NCBI GenBank assembly: GCA_964247055.1
Contig: OZ176052.1
Location: 3,596,001-3,660,000, forward strand
DNA: 64,000 nucleotides
DNA from: Paragordius varius
Lineage: Eukaryota; Nematomorpha
Reading direction: 5' to 3'
The position numbers were made by a program, and so were the translations under genes. This document shows positions 35,839-47,942 of this stretch, in pieces; the first letter of the stretch is position 1, and each line of letters opens with the position of its first letter. The notes beneath the pieces are model-generated. The model saw only the letters and a program-made list of their open reading frames with translations. It ran no database searches and was not told the DNA's origin.

Positions 35839-36017
35839 CAATAAAAAACTCCCTTTGTCAGGAGGCGTGGGAGCCGGTGCTTTGGGATTAAACACACTCA
35901 TTACACATATGATTGATGTTTCAGAACAATCTGATGTAAAGACGGCATATCGGGGCAAAAAAATCCCATCCCTAAAATTTGTAATCGATATTACCGAAAA
36001 TTTGACTGATTATTAAA
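35839..36017 (+). pseudogene. Coding-like fragment, unidentified
   Basis: Open stretch of 59 codons with protein-like composition (LPLSGGVGAGALGLNTLI ... TAYRGKKIPSLKF). Not recognised. A possible donor follows KIPSLKF. It could be an exon or relic belonging with the frame at 36246. Confidence 0.3.
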
Positions 36018-36245
36018 TTCTTAACCTATATAAAAAATTACGCTGAAGTAATTTTTCGGAAAAGGTCTAGGCTTAAGTGGTTATTTTTTTAGAATATAAA
36101 TATAATTTAGCCGTATGAAACCCCTTCCACTGTAAAAATTAAATTATTGTATATTGCATTTTAAGTTTAAATGACGCTTCAAAAAAAATCGGAGGTCCAT
36201 TCAGTCTGAATTTTTAACATAAGCACATATGATGACTAATAAATA

Positions 36246-36425
36246 GACCTTGGCCCGTACCCATCGTCCCGAATGATAGAAGGCCTTCCATTATTGGCTT
36301 TAAAGTAATTTTTGGAAAAACGCGCTTATTTGAATTTTATAATGGACTTTTGGATCTTTACGAATGCACCGAAGATTACAAAGCCATTTTTCATTCGTCC
36401 CTTAGTGCTGGTCCATACTTGTAAA
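36246..36425 (+). pseudogene. Coding-like fragment, unidentified
   Basis: Open stretch of about 60 codons (RPWPVPIVPNDRRPSIIGF ... FHSSLSAGPYL) ending in a stop. It looks like genuine former or present coding sequence, but the family is not recognised. Confidence 0.3.
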
Positions 36426-37083
36426 ATGGGGTTTAATTAAATATTAGTTTTCAACCGAGTTTGCGGAAAGCATATATTTTAATTCTTTTTCAATAATAGA
36501 TTTTTTAATAATAATACGCCCTAGGGTGAAGAAAAATTCTATCAACACCACGTTAATAAAATAATTGTATTTTTAAGCAAAATATTTTGTAATATAAGTT
36601 ATATTTAAATTCGAGGGTAATGCTCCAGGGGTCAGTAGGCATGTTTTTAAATTTTTCTTGATTTGGGACCCTACCTCTTGGAAAGGTATTTAACTGATCT
36701 CTTTTGAGCTGTTTTACGAAAAACAAAAGCCAACCATTGTTTTTTAATAATAAATTGTTTATCTGCTACGTAGGCGCGAGTGAGATATTTCAGAATTATC
36801 TCAGAGTAACCAAAATAAATGGGTTTTTAACTATAAAACATGGGCTTTGATCCAGAAAACGCTTAATCTTAAATAAAGAAAAACTCAATTTTGGTCCGCG
36901 ATAACGTATTTTAATGCTCTTGTATTAGATAAAAAAAAGTTTATATTTTTTACAGTTATATAACTATTTAAATTTTAGAAATGACCAAAACAACTTGGCA
37001 GCCGATTTGAATTCTAATGATTACATGTTTTTGATGGTAAAATTAACTGAAAACTTAATAAAATTTCTAAATTTTGCCATGTT

Positions 37084-37642
37084 TTAACACTTCGATTAAA
37101 ATTGGGGTATATAAGACTAAATTTGTGTTTGGATTTTGAAAAACTACTGAAGGAAACGGTCTCAATTAAAATTTATACTTCTATCCTAATAAAAAATATT
37201 TATATGCCAAAATATCTAAATAAAATTTTGTTTTGAAAAAAAGTTCGATGTCAAACTACTTCGACGCCATTTTTATTTTACAAAATTTTTGCAAAACATC
37301 GTCTTCATTTCTTAAGGGTATTAAACCAAATTTTTTATTTAAATTAAACATTGATAGAAATAGAAAAAGCGGTTTATTTTGTATTATTTTTCAATTTTAT
37401 TTTTGCACACATTAAATTATACCTTTCGGTTTTAGCTTAAAATAAGTAATATCAAGAATTTTTGAATATAATTTATATATATATATATATCAATTTATCA
37501 ATGTTATATAAGTGCAAAATTTTGTCATGGTTTCGATTCCTTCCATATTTTTAAAGAATTTAATTTTAAACAGGCCTGGAGTATTTAACTACCCCAATTT
37601 AAATTAAAGGACTAAAATGAATGTGTTGTATCCAAGTGTTAA
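37084..37642 (-). mobile_element. Inverted-repeat element B, copy 2 (inverted)
   Basis: Begins TTAACACTTCGATT and ends AATGTGTTGTATCCAAGTGTTAA in halves; the internal landmarks are those of the copy at 2457 in reverse (CAAACTACTTCGACGCCATT). Non-coding. Confidence 0.7.
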
Positions 37643-38139
37643 AAAAAATAAATAAAAAAAATGGCGGCAAAAAAGTTTGAGATGAGGATTATGGGCCTAA
37701 AAGATTAATAAAGTGTATTTTTAAATCGCCCCAGTCCCTTAATTAATTTAAATTTTATATCGCTCTGGGATATTCACAAAAGGCCATGAAGTGCTAAGAA
37801 GATTATCCTCGGAGCACTTCTCCATTAAGCCTAATAAATCAAAAATACAATTATTTTATTAATTAAATTCCTAGTTATTTTTTTAGCGACACTTTACCCT
37901 GCCTCATAAGAAAAAAGTATAAATCTGGACTATAATCTGTTGTTACACATCTATCAGATTTATAACATATAATACTATGGCATTCATCATGATATCATAA
38001 AACCGTCAAATACTTTAAATAACAAAAATAAAGTTAAATATTTATTTTCACTATATTTTGATTAATTTAAAGAGCTCAAGTAGCGACTCATAGCTTTCTC
38101 ATAAATAAACGTTTGCTGTTCTAGACGATCTTGCAACTT

Positions 38140-39205
38140 TTAAATTAATTATGAAAGTATAGGGTTTGTAATTGATTTAAAGATATGAAGCCACCGCTTT
38201 TTGAAGCGGCCTCTTTTGCGGGTACTATCCACAAACCCATAAAAAGGTTTATTTCTAGAATCGGATTGGAGAATATGGCCAAGATATTTTAGTTTTCTAA
38301 ATATAACCAGATCGTAAAGCGTTTGACGCAATATATATGAATTGAAGATGTGGGCATTCCAAACCCAAACAAATTTCTAAACATTTGAAAAATGCGGGCT
38401 TTGTTGGTAAATTTACATACCCAAATAGCGACATGGTAAACGATTGCATTTAGAATGGCAAATTTGGTTGAAAATCTTATGACTGAAGAGCCCCGAACCA
38501 AATGCAAGCTGTGTTAGTATGTCGAGATCTGAATTGCCGTCAAATGCAATCATAAAATCTAAATATTTGCATGATAGGTTAGTCGATAGAGAAGGTATTA
38601 AGTGACAATGGTAACTGGGGAGCGTTGATGATCATAATTTTAGATTTAGGTGGATTTGGTCAGATTCATTAAACTTGCTTCGACGTTATGTCGTCTGTTA
38701 AGAGAACCGTATCATCGGCATACAGGAGATTGAAAGCAAGACCTCCAAAGCGCGATCCAAGGAGAAAGGACACGTTCCTATCTCATACCGTTGAGGATAG
38801 GGAAGCAGTCGGTGGGACCGTATTTTATTTTTAAGATTAAAACAAAAGTATTATATAGGGGGAACCTCCAAAAGAATGTAAAATCTTCCAGAGACAGTGG
38901 TGGTTGACTGTGTCAAATGCCATGCTAAAGTCAAAAAAATAACACTGCAAAATTTTACCGAATTCTATAATTCTCAATTATAGTATTAATATTAACTATA
39001 TGATTTGTAGTGTTTTGCTTTTATCTAAAACCAGGTTGTACATCAAAATTTTACCTGAAATTCTTTTAAGTATTATCTTGAGGAGGATGGATGGTTTGTT
39101 GATGATAGCAATCATACGGTACTGGCAGATATGAGGGCTATCGTTTAGGAAAATTGTAGGAGATACGATAGTCAATACGCCAAATGTAATATTAACATTT
39201 TGCAA
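38140..39205 (-). mobile_element. LINE with decayed reverse transcriptase
   Basis: Read on the minus strand, motifs appear in the order of a non-LTR reverse transcriptase: QPGFR and QNTTNHI (about 39000-39050), FDFSMAFDTVNHHCLW (about 38880-38935), LLYADDTVLLTDD (YADD at 38711-38722), KFAILNAIVYHVAIWVC and finally KLKYLGHILQS...GRFKKRW (38150-38320). The reading frame changes several times between motifs, so it is inactive. Clade not determined. Confidence 0.8.
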
Positions 39206-39538
39206 AGAATTATAAATAGTTTATAAGAATTTTCTAATATTTAAATAATTTTTTTATATTCCCTGTTGTTACCAAATGCTTTGTAATTTTTCCAGAATTA
39301 TATGGATAAAGTATAATTTAACAAACTTATATCAAACAAAATTTTATTTTGAGCATTTCCACGCAAATCTTTTATTCAAATTTTATCGTTTTACTAATAT
39401 TGCTCATGATTACGTGAGTGTCTACAATTCATGTCTTTCTTAAATGCGGTTAGGAAGGGTGTGGTAAAATTAAACTTGAGAAAGTTAAAAACGGTATATT
39501 TTCGATATAAAATAGCGAAATGTTGTACGTACTTGCAG

Positions 39539-42500
39539 CAAAACTAAAGAAGAAATTTCCCAAGATGATATTCCATTACTGATGGCCATTTTAACCTATT
39601 TTTGCTATGCAATCCTGATTATTTTTGGATACATCCGAGACGGTCTCCGTAAATATGGCTTTGAAAAAAGGCAATTTATGCATGATGAGAAGACGAAAGT
39701 TTATAAATCGATAAAACTTAGGATTTTGTTCCCCTTTATTCGAATTTTGAAAGTTTTTACACCAGAAACGTTTATATGAGATGCCGTGATGCCCTATCCC
39801 AACCAATATGCAGTACTCCTGGCGTTTATATTAAATATCTGGAACGGAAAAGTGACGATGAAAATTACACATTCCAGTAATTATTTTTTTGTAAATTTAT
39901 ATATAACCCAGTTTAATTTCATTTTCGCTTTTTGAAAATGATTTTTTTATTATTTAGATACACCGGAAAAATTTTTAAGGCTATAAATTTTGGTTCCTAC
40001 AATTACTTGGGTTTCGCTGAAAATAGTGGACTTTGCACAGAAGCTGTCAAAAATGCCATACTTAAACATGGTTTAGGGATATGTTCAACACCATATGATA
40101 TAGGTAAATTTTCAAATATTTGAAATTTTATAATTATAATTTAGGGACATCAATCCTACAAAATCGATTGGAAAAATTAACAGCACAATTTTTGGGTGTT
40201 GAAGATGCCATCGTTTTTCCTATGGGATTCGCAACAAACTCTAACAATATACCTTCTATTGTTGGAAAGGTTATATTATGCCAAAATTATTTATATTTGA
40301 TTATTTATCTTTTTTATATGGTGGTTAATTATAAAAAATACTTATTTATACAAGTGTTATATACTTGAGCTTACATAAAATCGATATTAATCCTTATATA
40401 TTTATTTATTTATTTGGTGGAAAAAAGTTATTTCTTGCTTATTACTATTGACCCATAAATATACCACATTGGGATACATATGAATGTGTTATCCTACATA
40501 GATTATATTTAAAAACAAAAATATCTTCAGAATAAAATTTTTTATAAAAATAAATGACTTTTGTAATTTGTGCAAATTTATATTTTTTCCACACAAATTT
40601 ACCCTAATGTTTGTTGTGATTTTTTGCATTTGAACAAGATTAGGTTTAATAAATGAAAACAGTTTTTAATAATATCTTTTATTATTTGTGTGGTCCACAC
40701 TTTATTGCCTAAAAAACAATAGTCAAATTTTTGACCTTGATATATATGTATAAGTATGTTTATATACAATTATTAAGCATTTTTAATACAATTATTTTTC
40801 ATAATTTGCATATTTTTGCGAGTTTTTTTCCATCAACCTATAATTATGGTATATAGAGTGAAAAAAAAAGATTAATTCCATTTTTTTGTGAACTTGACAT
40901 ATCATATATATACTTTTTGTTTTATATTTATATAAGTTAAAAACTTTGCATTTGTGAATTTGTCGATGACCTATTTAAAAAGGATATTTTGACTGCTAAG
41001 TAAGTCATTTAAATTCAAAGTTATTTCGAAATTATAATGGCGTGAAAGTAAACTTTTAATAACTTTAATTTTACATTTTTGATGTATGAAGTATTAATAC
41101 TATATATATAGAAATAAATGATAAACATTGTGGAATATTTTAAATTGGAAAATATTTTTTTAATTTTTTTAGAATATGAGCATGACTTTATGATGAATAA
41201 ATAACTTAAATTAATTATTAAGGATAACTAACACCTTATTTATTAAAACAATTTCATTATTTACGTTTGATAAATTTGACTACGAATATATAAAGGAATT
41301 ACTATTAACCCTTACAAATGAATACGAATAAAAATATACCATTTACAGTTTAATTTCACCCTCGAACAATTTAAATTTACCCTAAAAATAAATTATGTTT
41401 TCGGAATAGTATAACTCATCATTAATATGAAATATATTTTTACGACATAGTTTATTTATTTATCCAGAATTATATTAATTTTAAACAAAATTTCATATTT
41501 TAAAAATATATAAATAATATAGGTAATTTTTAATCTTAAAAAACATATAATTCATTTCAGGGTGAATTTGAATTGTTCAAAGGTGAATTTAAATTGTAAA
41601 TGCTATATTAAAAATTCGCAATTTTTTTTTATCATAGGGATGTTTGATTCTTAGTGATAAACTAAATCATGCTTCTATTGTCCTTGGGTGCCGACTCTCT
41701 GGAGCTGCCATAAAAACGTTTGAACATAATGGTATACGGTAAATTATTTTTACACATAAAAAAGAATAATAAACATAATAGTAGCCAATATAAATTTTTG
41801 CAAGCAAAAATTTTTTATCCTCATGGTAAATAAATATGTTTGAGTATGAAATAATAAATTCATTATGCTGTTTAGATTTTATTTTAAAAAGATTGTATTA
41901 TTATTAGATAGTAAAATTTATTTAGTTAAGTTTAGTGTTTGAAACTATCCAAATTCATTACGAATGTATGACCATATTATTTTTTATTTGTGCACACCTT
42001 ATAGTGTTTAAATATGTAAAATTTTAAATAAATATCTTTTCCACCTATTGCAAATAAATTAGATATGATTTTTATTTTAGCATTTTATTTTTTATTTTTG
42101 GTGGCCTGTAGATATGAAAGATTTGGAACACAAGTTACGGGAATGTATTGTGGCTGGACAGCCTAGGCATCACAGACCCTGGAAAAAAATATTGATTGTT
42201 GTTGAAGGAATTTATAGGTAACATTTTATCAAAGACTTAACATTTTTTAAGGAATATTTTAATTTTAAAGAAATCTTTTGTTTTAGGGATAATTGCTATG
42301 GTCATTAACTATTTTTGCGACTGTTTTGGAATTGAAATATAATTTTTTAGCTTCCGCGGTTCTTAACGGGTTCAAAATAATAATGACTTTTTAATTCAAA
42401 TGATGTTAACTTTACTTAAGAAATTTTTAACTGTATCATAAGGTGTTTGTTTTTTAAAGTTTCTTTCAAATAAAAGTATCACAAAAGTAAGGGGTTATTG

Positions 42501-45315
42501 TAGGCTATTATTTTTATTAGATGTAAAGGGACTAAAAATCAATGGATCGAAATCATTTTTTGGCAAAATTTTTGAAACAACCAGAACTAAAAATTCTTTG
42601 TAATTTACAAAAAAATATGTAGCCGGAACCATAGACTACAAAATTGACCTCAAATTTTTTTTCAAAACCGTTTTCTTACAAAAAAATTGGAATCGAAACA
42701 TCAATTAGAGCCAACAAAAATAACCGGGTGGCCATTTTATACGGAGCCGTTTTTTATTATAGTGGACATGTGTAACCGAAATTAAAAGTAACGAAAAATG
42801 ATTTGCGAAACTAAAACGGTTTCAGGGTTTCAAGCTTGAAAAAATAACTTTTTTAATTTTATAATTATTATGTGTTAATAGAGCCATACACAATAAACTT
42901 GAAAATTATGTTCGACAAACCATTTTTTATATAAATTATATCTATGAGCCGAACCATAATCAACAAAACGTGAATGTGGATTACTTTTTATAAATTCTGG
43001 TTTCATATATATTAATTTTTTGCGAATTTATACCATAGTTTCTCATATTTTATCACTAGTATGGAGGGTACGATAGCAAATTTACCTCAACTCATACGGC
43101 TTAAACAAAAGTATAAAGCATACCTGTACCTTGATGAAGCACACAGTGTAGGGGCTCTTGGACCCCGAGGTAGGGGTGTAACCGATTATTATGGGATTAA
43201 ATCCTGCCAAGTCGATATCTTGATGGGTACTTTTACGAAAAGTTTTGCTTCTGCCGGTGGGTATTTGGCAGGCTCTCATGTATGTGAGAAACACATTTGA
43301 TATTAATAATATTTTTTTGGGTTTCAAGAAAATTAAATGGATATACTGGTGTTAATATATGACTGAATCATAAATTCATAAGAAATATTTTTAAAAAAAA
43401 TTATCAGATATCTTTTGCCATAACAGTTTTTTTTAATTTCCTATTTAACAATTTGTGGACGAAATCGGTTTAAAACAGTCTTTAAAAACACATAGAGACC
43501 ATTTTTGGAAGAAAACTGTTTCGTTAATAATCACACTTAAACACTTTTTTTTGCTTAGAAATTAATTGCTCATATACGCAAACATTCTCAAGCAACGTCT
43601 CATGGTATGGGGATGTCAGCTCCAATAGCTCAACAAATCATTACCAGTATGGAAATTATCATGGGTTTAGATGGCACAAAGGATGGTACATATAAATATT
43701 ATAATTATGATATCATTTTAAATTTGGATTTCGAATTCCCTATATGATATTTTTAGCGTAAAATAATCCATTTTTTTAAATAAGAGAGCATATATAGATT
43801 TGCGTAACATTAACATTATATCTTCTTTTGAATTTTTATTTTATACATATAGATATACAATAATAAGCATATATTACATTACATTTATAATTTTACTATT
43901 TTTAATTTGCTATTTTAATGTGCTATTTTAATAAAAACTTTATTAATATAACTTTCACAATGTTTAATTTAATTTGATGATATTAATGCACAAGTGATAC
44001 AATACAATAAAAAATATTTTTCTATATTTGTTTTAATACTTACATTTTCATTTGGTAGAATTTTACGCCGTAATAGAAAAAGGTTTGTGGGATACGGTTA
44101 AGTTTTGGTTTTAAATCATGTGAAACCAAATATAAATTCTATGTAATTTATCCACAGGACAAACCCGTATAACGAATTTGCATCGAAATAGCCGATATTT
44201 ACGACAACGCTTAATTGAAATGGGTTTTCATGTCATAGGAAATGAAGACTCGCCTGTTGTACCAGTTTACCTCTATTTCCCGACCAAACTTGCGTATTTA
44301 TATAAATTAACTTTAATTGGAATATAAACTTTAATATAAATGTTATAATTTGGAATATAAACTTTAATATAAATGGGCCAATTTTACTAATACAAATATA
44401 ATCATATATTTTTACGCACCCATCCTCGAACAATTTAAATTTACCCTTAAACAATTCAAACACCCTAAAAACAATTATGTGTTTTTCGTACGAATATAAC
44501 TCATTATTAATATGAAATATATCTTTATGGCATAGTTTATTATTTTTTCAGTAATATTTTAATTTTAAACAAAATTTATTTTTTAAAAATATATAAAAAT
44601 ATATGTAATTTTTAGATTAAAAAACACATGACTTATTTGAGGGTGAAATTGTATTGTTCAAAGGTAAATTTGAATTGTTTTTGAATTGTTCAAGGGTAAA
44701 TTTAAATTGTAAATGGTACATAACATGCAACACCTTAAAATATTATTTTACATCTATTTTTACCCTATATCCCTTTTTTATATTTAGTGCATTTTACCGA
44801 GAAATGCTGAAACGTGGTATAGCAACAGTCACAGTAGGGTTTCCTGCGACCCCAATTATTGGGGCTCGGGTTAGGTTTTGTCTTTCAGCCGGCCATACTC
44901 GTGAAATGTTGGATAAAGTATATTCGTATATACCTTTTAAAATTTATATTATTAAAATAAGCTAAGCCTAAAAAATATAATTTATCTTGTTTTCACATGA
45001 ATATCTTAATTTTAACATTTTTGGAATCATATATAAATTCAGGTCATAATATATTCAATGGTACTCATGTTACATTAATCTTTTACCTTTTTTATATATT
45101 CTATATAAATTAAATTTTTATTGTACATTTAGTGTTTAGAGAAAATTGATGAAATTGGGGATTTGTTATCAATAAAGTACAAATTACAACGTATATTTAT
45201 ACCTATAAATCTCTTTAATAAACGTGCAAACTTTGTTAATGACGATGATCAGATAGATGTTGGAAAAAAGGGCTTTAAAACTTTATCATTTGAAAATGTT
45301 AAAAAATGTTTATAA
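39539..45315 (+). CDS. SPTLC2: Serine palmitoyltransferase subunit 2 (N-terminus incomplete)
   Basis: Eleven exons in phase: 39539-39698, 39722-39876, 39958-40103, 40145-40269, 41638-41731, 42112-42217, 43060-43279, 43559-43685, 44158-44293, 44788-44917, 45133-45315. They give about 526 residues; human SPTLC2 has 562. The first exon needs two bases from an upstream exon I could not find; the first Met in it is at 39582. It begins with a membrane segment ([19 protein letters not shown]). The PLP-fold body then follows: [45 protein letters not shown] and the Schiff-base lysine in GTFTKSF. The end has [13 protein letters not shown] and [18 protein letters not shown]. The enzyme condenses L-serine with palmitoyl-CoA in the ER, the first step of sphingolipid synthesis; this is the catalytic subunit. 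All key residues are present. Confidence 0.95.
39699..39721 (+). other. SPTLC2: 23-nt intron in SPTLC2
   Basis: GTTTATAAATCG...AACTTAG, exactly 23 nt. Its removal joins HDEKTK to [16 protein letters not shown], which aligns without gap to human QKDFVSLYQDFENFYTRN. Reading through it changes the frame, so it must be spliced or the gene is broken. Confidence 0.8.
41336..41607 (+). mobile_element. Element A copy 2 (SPTLC2 intron)
   Basis: Starts ATACCATTTACAG with two TTCACCCTCGAAC-type units. The core has TTTACGACATAGTTTATT and AGGTAATTTTTAATC. The right arm has two mirrored units ending AAATTGTAAATGCTATAT. It ends about 29 nt before the AG of the acceptor at 41636-41637. Confidence 0.85.
44059..44082 (+). 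CDS. SPTLC2: Candidate 24-nt alternative microexon of SPTLC2
   Basis: Bounded by GGTAG and GTTTGT, with length divisible by three and phase 1 at both ends; it would insert EFYAVIEK between GTKDG and QTRITN. Human SPTLC2 aligns without this insert, so the default form skips it. Support is only the splice-site pattern. Confidence 0.25.
44410..44721 (+). mobile_element. Element A copy 3 (SPTLC2 intron)
   Basis: The left end is degraded; two to three CTCGAACAATTTAAATTTAC-type units are followed by the typical core (ACTCATTATTAATATG, TTTATGGCATAGTTTATT, TTTTTCAG, GTAATTTTTAG) and three mirrored units ending AAATTGTAAATGGTACA. It ends about 64 nt before the acceptor AG at 44786-44787 and fills most of a 494-nt intron. 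Confidence 0.8.
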
Positions 45316-47942
45316 TGAGAGCATGTAACATTTATAAGCATTTACATTATTATAAATGTGTGGCTAATTGTAAATATATCATACATATTTATATCCATAT
45401 TTATATTTCGAGATATTGGCAATATATAACATATAAATATCATTGTTCAACAAGGCTTCCTTCATATTCAGGCGTATTAAAACCTCGCATCGTTATGTAA
45501 TTTTTTGAATCTCCCATGCATATATTTATATTATAATTATACGTTACTGTTTTTATGAATCTTTTATGTTTAGTCAATTTAATTAATTTTGTTTAACCCT
45601 TAAATGAATGTGATGGTATAACTATTCAAATTAATTTTTATTCCTAAAATATTAATTCACATCAAACAATTCAACGTTTTTACGATCAGTAAATTTGAAA
45701 CCATATTTTATGAGCATTCCAATAAATAATAACAATGTAAAATAATTATAATATTTGATAAAAAAATGAGAAATAATACATACCTAAGAAATTTGGATAA
45801 AAAGCATTTTATATAGAAAATGATAGAGTTTCGGAAACCGAGGAATATACTATAAATATAAGCCACTGACTGAAACAAATGTATATGTTCCCATATATCC
45901 ATTATTATCTAAGGATTTGATATGAGTCAGATGAACATTTTAATATCTATAACTTTTATTAATCAAATTTGAATTATCTATCTTATTTTTTTAACTGTAT
46001 ATTTTTTAATGTAACTTCTTATTTAATACCAACTTTTAATTCATTCTAGTTAAAAATTATTATTATTAGATAACGCTTATTACATTATATTTATATAGAT
46101 ATTTGCAATTTCGCACATAATAAGTTAATATTGATGAGTTAGAAAATTTTTGACAAAAAGTTGTTTTTGAAAATAAACTAGTAAACTTAAAAATTGATAA
46201 ATATATGCAATTATGGTTATACAGGCTAAAATTGTACAAACAACATTAATTGTTCAAGGAGCATTTTTAAGTGTAAAAGCAAACATGTGAAATGCAATGG
46301 CATTAGGAAAAACTAAATTTTGATCTCATATGGTGTGCAATGAGGATAATATTGATTAAGAAGTTAAAAATGTATAGCTGGAAGATTATAAATGTTCAAC
46401 AAAGCAAAACATACGAAACTGTTCTCGAATCCACTATGATTTACAACTTTTAAACATGGTGAGTTAATAAGGATGAGCAGAATGTATAAAAACGTGACAG
46501 ATGTGAAAACGCTTATAACGATGGGGGTAGGGTTCGGGAAGAGGAAAAAAATAAAAAATAGTTTACGAAAACTCATGCATCAAAGCAATAATAAAGAGAA
46601 TGAATCAATCAAAAAAAACTATGTGGGGAAAGTGTGGTGTTGGACATATACATATAATTTTAAAACAGTTATACCCAAACCGCGGCCCTAAAATTGCTAT
46701 TTATGGCCCTAATTTACTTATTTGGAGTATAAATATCTGCAAATATGTCAAACACCCATAAAATTTTTATCACAATATTGCCCTTGAGCCAAGAAGAATT
46801 CATAGACCATGTTATTTTTTTGGTAATTACCCTGGTTGTAGAAGGTCAATCCCGAGGTGACCCAAAATAAATAGTTTTCTCTTATTAAAGGGGCTTTAGA
46901 AAATTATAATCAATTATAAGTTCGCAGATGCAACCAATTTTGCCCTAAATCATGATTGATTTAGGGCATTATAATCAATGTTTGACAATATTTGTTTGCA
47001 ACAAATTAGTAAAATTTAATAATATACCATTTACAGTTCAAATTCACCCTTAAACAATTCAAATTCACCCTTGAACAATCAAATTCACCCTTGAACAATT
47101 CAAATTCACCCTCGAACAATTCAAATTCACCCTAAAAATAAATTATGTGTTTTCGAACTAATATAACTCATTATTAATATAAAATATACCTTTATGGCAT
47201 AATTAATTATTTTTTTCAGTATTATTTTAATCTAAAACAAAATTTTATTTTTTAAAAATATATTAAAATATAGGTAATTTTTAATCTTAAAAAACATGTT
47301 ATTTATTTGAGGGTGAATTTGAATTGTTCGAGGGTGAATTTGAATTGTTCAAGGGTGAATTTGAATTGTTCGAGGGTGAATTTGAATTGTTTAAGGGTGA
47401 ACTTGAACTGTAAATGGTATATATACATAGACTACTATCTGCTATGTTCAGACATTATCTTCATTCAAAAAATATAGAGGATGAACTATAATAATATGGC
47501 CATTTGATCTAATTAACTCGTATTAATAAAAACTCCTAAAATATTTGAACAAAGTAACCTTTATTAAGTTTTGCGTTAATAAATAAATATTATAAATATA
47601 ATTGTAATATAATGCTATATATTGGAACAGTATAACATAAAGAATTTCGTAAAGCTAAATATTATGGTATATATTAAATTTATGTTATGTTAATGGTAAA
47701 ATAAAAAAACTATGCAAACCAAAATATATGAAAGCAATTACACATATTAAATCATTAAATGATTCAGTTTTGTAAATCCAATCAAATCAAAGATGTAAAC
47801 CAAATAAATTTGATGTAAAATTTTCTAAATCTTATAACATTTCAAATATATTTTTGTACGTCATATGCAAATAAACATGAAAATAAGAAAGCTTTTCTTT
47901 AGTAGAGAAGAATACGAATCTAAAATTTTTCGAAAAAACCTT
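45316..47942. other. Intergenic between convergent SPTLC2 and the minus-strand gene
   Basis: AT-rich. Contains a possible hAT-like scrap (about 46640-46715, GTGTTGGAC and GGCCCTAA blocks) and element A copy 4. No gene seen. Confidence 0.55.
47026..47424 (+). mobile_element. Element A copy 4 (intergenic, longest arms)
   Basis: The clearest copy. ATACCATTTACAG is followed by five TTCACCC units, a core of about 200 bp, then five mirrored GAGGGTGAATTTGAATTGTT units ending AACTGTAAATGGTATAT. The core includes TTATTTTTTTCAG (AG 47218-47219) and ATAG|GTAATTTTT (GT 47274). This is the only recognisable copy not in an intron. Confidence 0.9.

Larger units (their letters stand above)
33960..39538. other. 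Intergenic between COX19/TAF1B and SPTLC2
   Basis: Holds direct repeats, a second GC-rich block, unidentified coding-like fragments (35095-36425), an inverted element B copy and a LINE. No intact gene recognised. Confidence 0.6.

Noticed and set aside
47040-47400. Regular 21-bp repeats resembling a CRISPR array
   Set aside because: The units are contiguous without unique spacers, occur as mirrored arms of an inverted-repeat element, and the window is eukaryotic.
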